NCBI RefSeq assembly: GCF_032854445.1
Contig: NC_088301.1
Span: 37,251,187-37,311,186, forward strand
Source: Liolophura sinensis
Lineage: Eukaryota > Mollusca > Polyplacophora > Chitonida > Chitonidae
Length of the DNA stretch: 60,000 nucleotides
Direction of reading: 5' to 3'
The stretch's first letter is position 1. Each line of letters starts with the position of its first letter. Under the pieces are notes generated by a model. That model did not search any database. It was not told the origin of the DNA and was given only the letters and a program-made list of their open reading frames with translations. The position numbers and the translations under genes were made by a program. Positions 58,701 to 60,000 of the stretch are shown in pieces.

Positions 58701-60000
58701 ACATGTCAGTCCTGATGTTTTTACAGACAGAAAATTTTTAAGTAACCAGTTCTGTATTATTGCAAGGCAAGGCATCAGAAACTTGATGAAATGGATAGAT
58801 GCATATCTTATGGTAGCAGTTATGTGAGAGGTGGCACTTTTTGCAATTTTAAAGAGTTTATTGTACATATTTATATATTAATGTGACTCTAAAAACCTGT
58901 ATTTATTAATACCGTGGTTACTTTTTGTGACATTCTCTGTCATAGTATTATTCAAAAGCTATGTTTTTCTGCCATATCTTGAAATGTTATGTGTACAAAT
59001 TTGTCTAATTTATACTTTGAAATGTGGAGTTTCAAGTCATTTTCAGTTATAACATTGTAACATTGTAACATGTACATGTACAATGTCTTGGTATTGCCTC
59101 CTTGAATATATTTAGCAGACAAGTGTCAGATACATTTTAGTTTATTTGAATCAATAGAATGTAAGACAATAGAAATGTTCGTTCTTGTAAATATGTAAAT
59201 ACATTGTAATTTTTTTTTTTTCGAGTTAACTCCCTTGAAAAGAATGATGAAACTGGAGGTGGAACAGAATATCTGTGATGGATTGTGGGAAATACAAAAT
59301 GTTTGGAGTACTTGTTACTTTTTATTTATTATAGCTTTAATTGAACATTTTTGAACAAGGACTGGGTCTAGAGTTTTCTCTGAAAGATAAATCAAGATTC
59401 ACAGAGGTGTTTTTTTTTTATTTTGTTTTGTATATTCCAGCAAAAACTTTAAAAGAACTAGAAGCGAAATATATGCTTTGCTACAGTGTAAGATTTTGCT
59501 GTTATTCATTTGGTAAGTGTTTTTCAGTCAATATCCCAGGATTTATACTCGGGAATACTAAGATTATTCAAACTGATTTCAAGATGATTAATGGACATGC
59601 CCTGGTTCTTCATCCAGTTGCAAGAAAATATGTGTACAATTTGTAATATTTCCAGGTGTTACCTCTTGTTTTCAAAGAACTGAATTGCCTCCTCCAATTT
59701 GCTGTCAAATACTATGATGATTCTGGTGTAGAATTGTAGAATCAGAAATAACATGTATATCTGAAAGAAGTTTTTTTTTTTTTTTTTTTTTGACTTTTAC
59801 AATGGTTGGTAGAGATTGTTTGATCATTGCAACTGTGTCACTCAGGCTATCTGTGTACAGATGGATATGTATATTATATTTGAATAATGTCAGATTTATG
59901 ACAAGGCAGCACTACTTTATTATTATACTTATACTGAATTCTTCTCTTGAGAAGCTGTTAGGATTAGTTTTGTTTTCTAACCTTGTGTTTGAAATGTCAG
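55771..60000 (+). other. KDM4 3'UTR and downstream flank
   Basis: AT-rich with no recognised gene. An AATAAA lies at 57337-57342, about 1.6 kb after the stop. There are a T20-type run at 59771-59791, an ACATTGTA..TACAATGT inverted pair near 59062-59092 and many TACATGTA words. Open frames at 56478-56759 and 59341-59646 show no protein features and sit in likely UTR. Confidence 0.6.
57337..57342 (+). terminator. Candidate KDM4 poly(A) signal AATAAA
   Basis: The first canonical hexamer I found after the KDM4 stop. A shorter or longer UTR using variant signals is possible. Confidence 0.4.

Overview
This is a draft-assembly window of an invertebrate nuclear genome. Genes are broken by many introns with GT-AG splice sites. 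Non-coding DNA is AT-rich and full of tRNA-derived SINEs, MITE-like elements and ACATGTA-type simple sequence. The SINE family, which ends near GAGTACGGCRTAAAACACC plus an AAAT tail, and the gene structures point to a lophotrochozoan. A mollusc, probably a bivalve, is most likely, but this is inference from remembered repeat families, not a search. A 200-N gap lies at 29852-30051.

Three genes are readable, all on the + strand. (1) 976-4424: the last four exons of Wntless (WLS/GPR177/Evi), the Wnt cargo receptor; its 5' part lies upstream of the window. (2) 8477-25520: a complete 24-exon cyclin-G-associated kinase (GAK/auxilin-2). The spliced product is 1345 codons, with an NAK-family kinase domain, an inactive PTEN-like/C2 module, a disordered clathrin/AP2-binding linker and a C-terminal J domain. 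(3) 33981-55770: a 17-coding-exon lysine demethylase KDM4 (JMJD2) with JmjN, JmjC, two PHD-type fingers and a double Tudor domain. Its linker is enlarged by one 3.67-kb exon, taking the protein to about 2150 residues, roughly twice vertebrate KDM4A. All exon junctions were joined by hand and keep frame.

Region by region: 1-975 is a WLS intron with a decayed MITE. 4425-8476 is WLS 3'UTR and spacer, with hairpins, a decayed minisatellite and the GAK promoter, which carries a perfect CRE. 25521-33940 is GAK 3' flank, the gap, and a GC-richer segment of unknown nature. 38209-43367 is a KDM4 intron built of duplicated repeat modules, one copy split by a SINE. 55771-60000 is KDM4 3'UTR and flank.

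The three genes work in unrelated processes: Wnt secretion, clathrin uncoating and chromatin demethylation. The most notable observations are the giant disordered KDM4 exon with eight spaced PPVLS-type repeats, two compensating frameshifts in the KDM4 second PHD exon, a GC-AG intron inside the JmjC domain, and several well-preserved mobile elements with target-site duplications or terminal inverted repeats. No new multi-gene system is visible.
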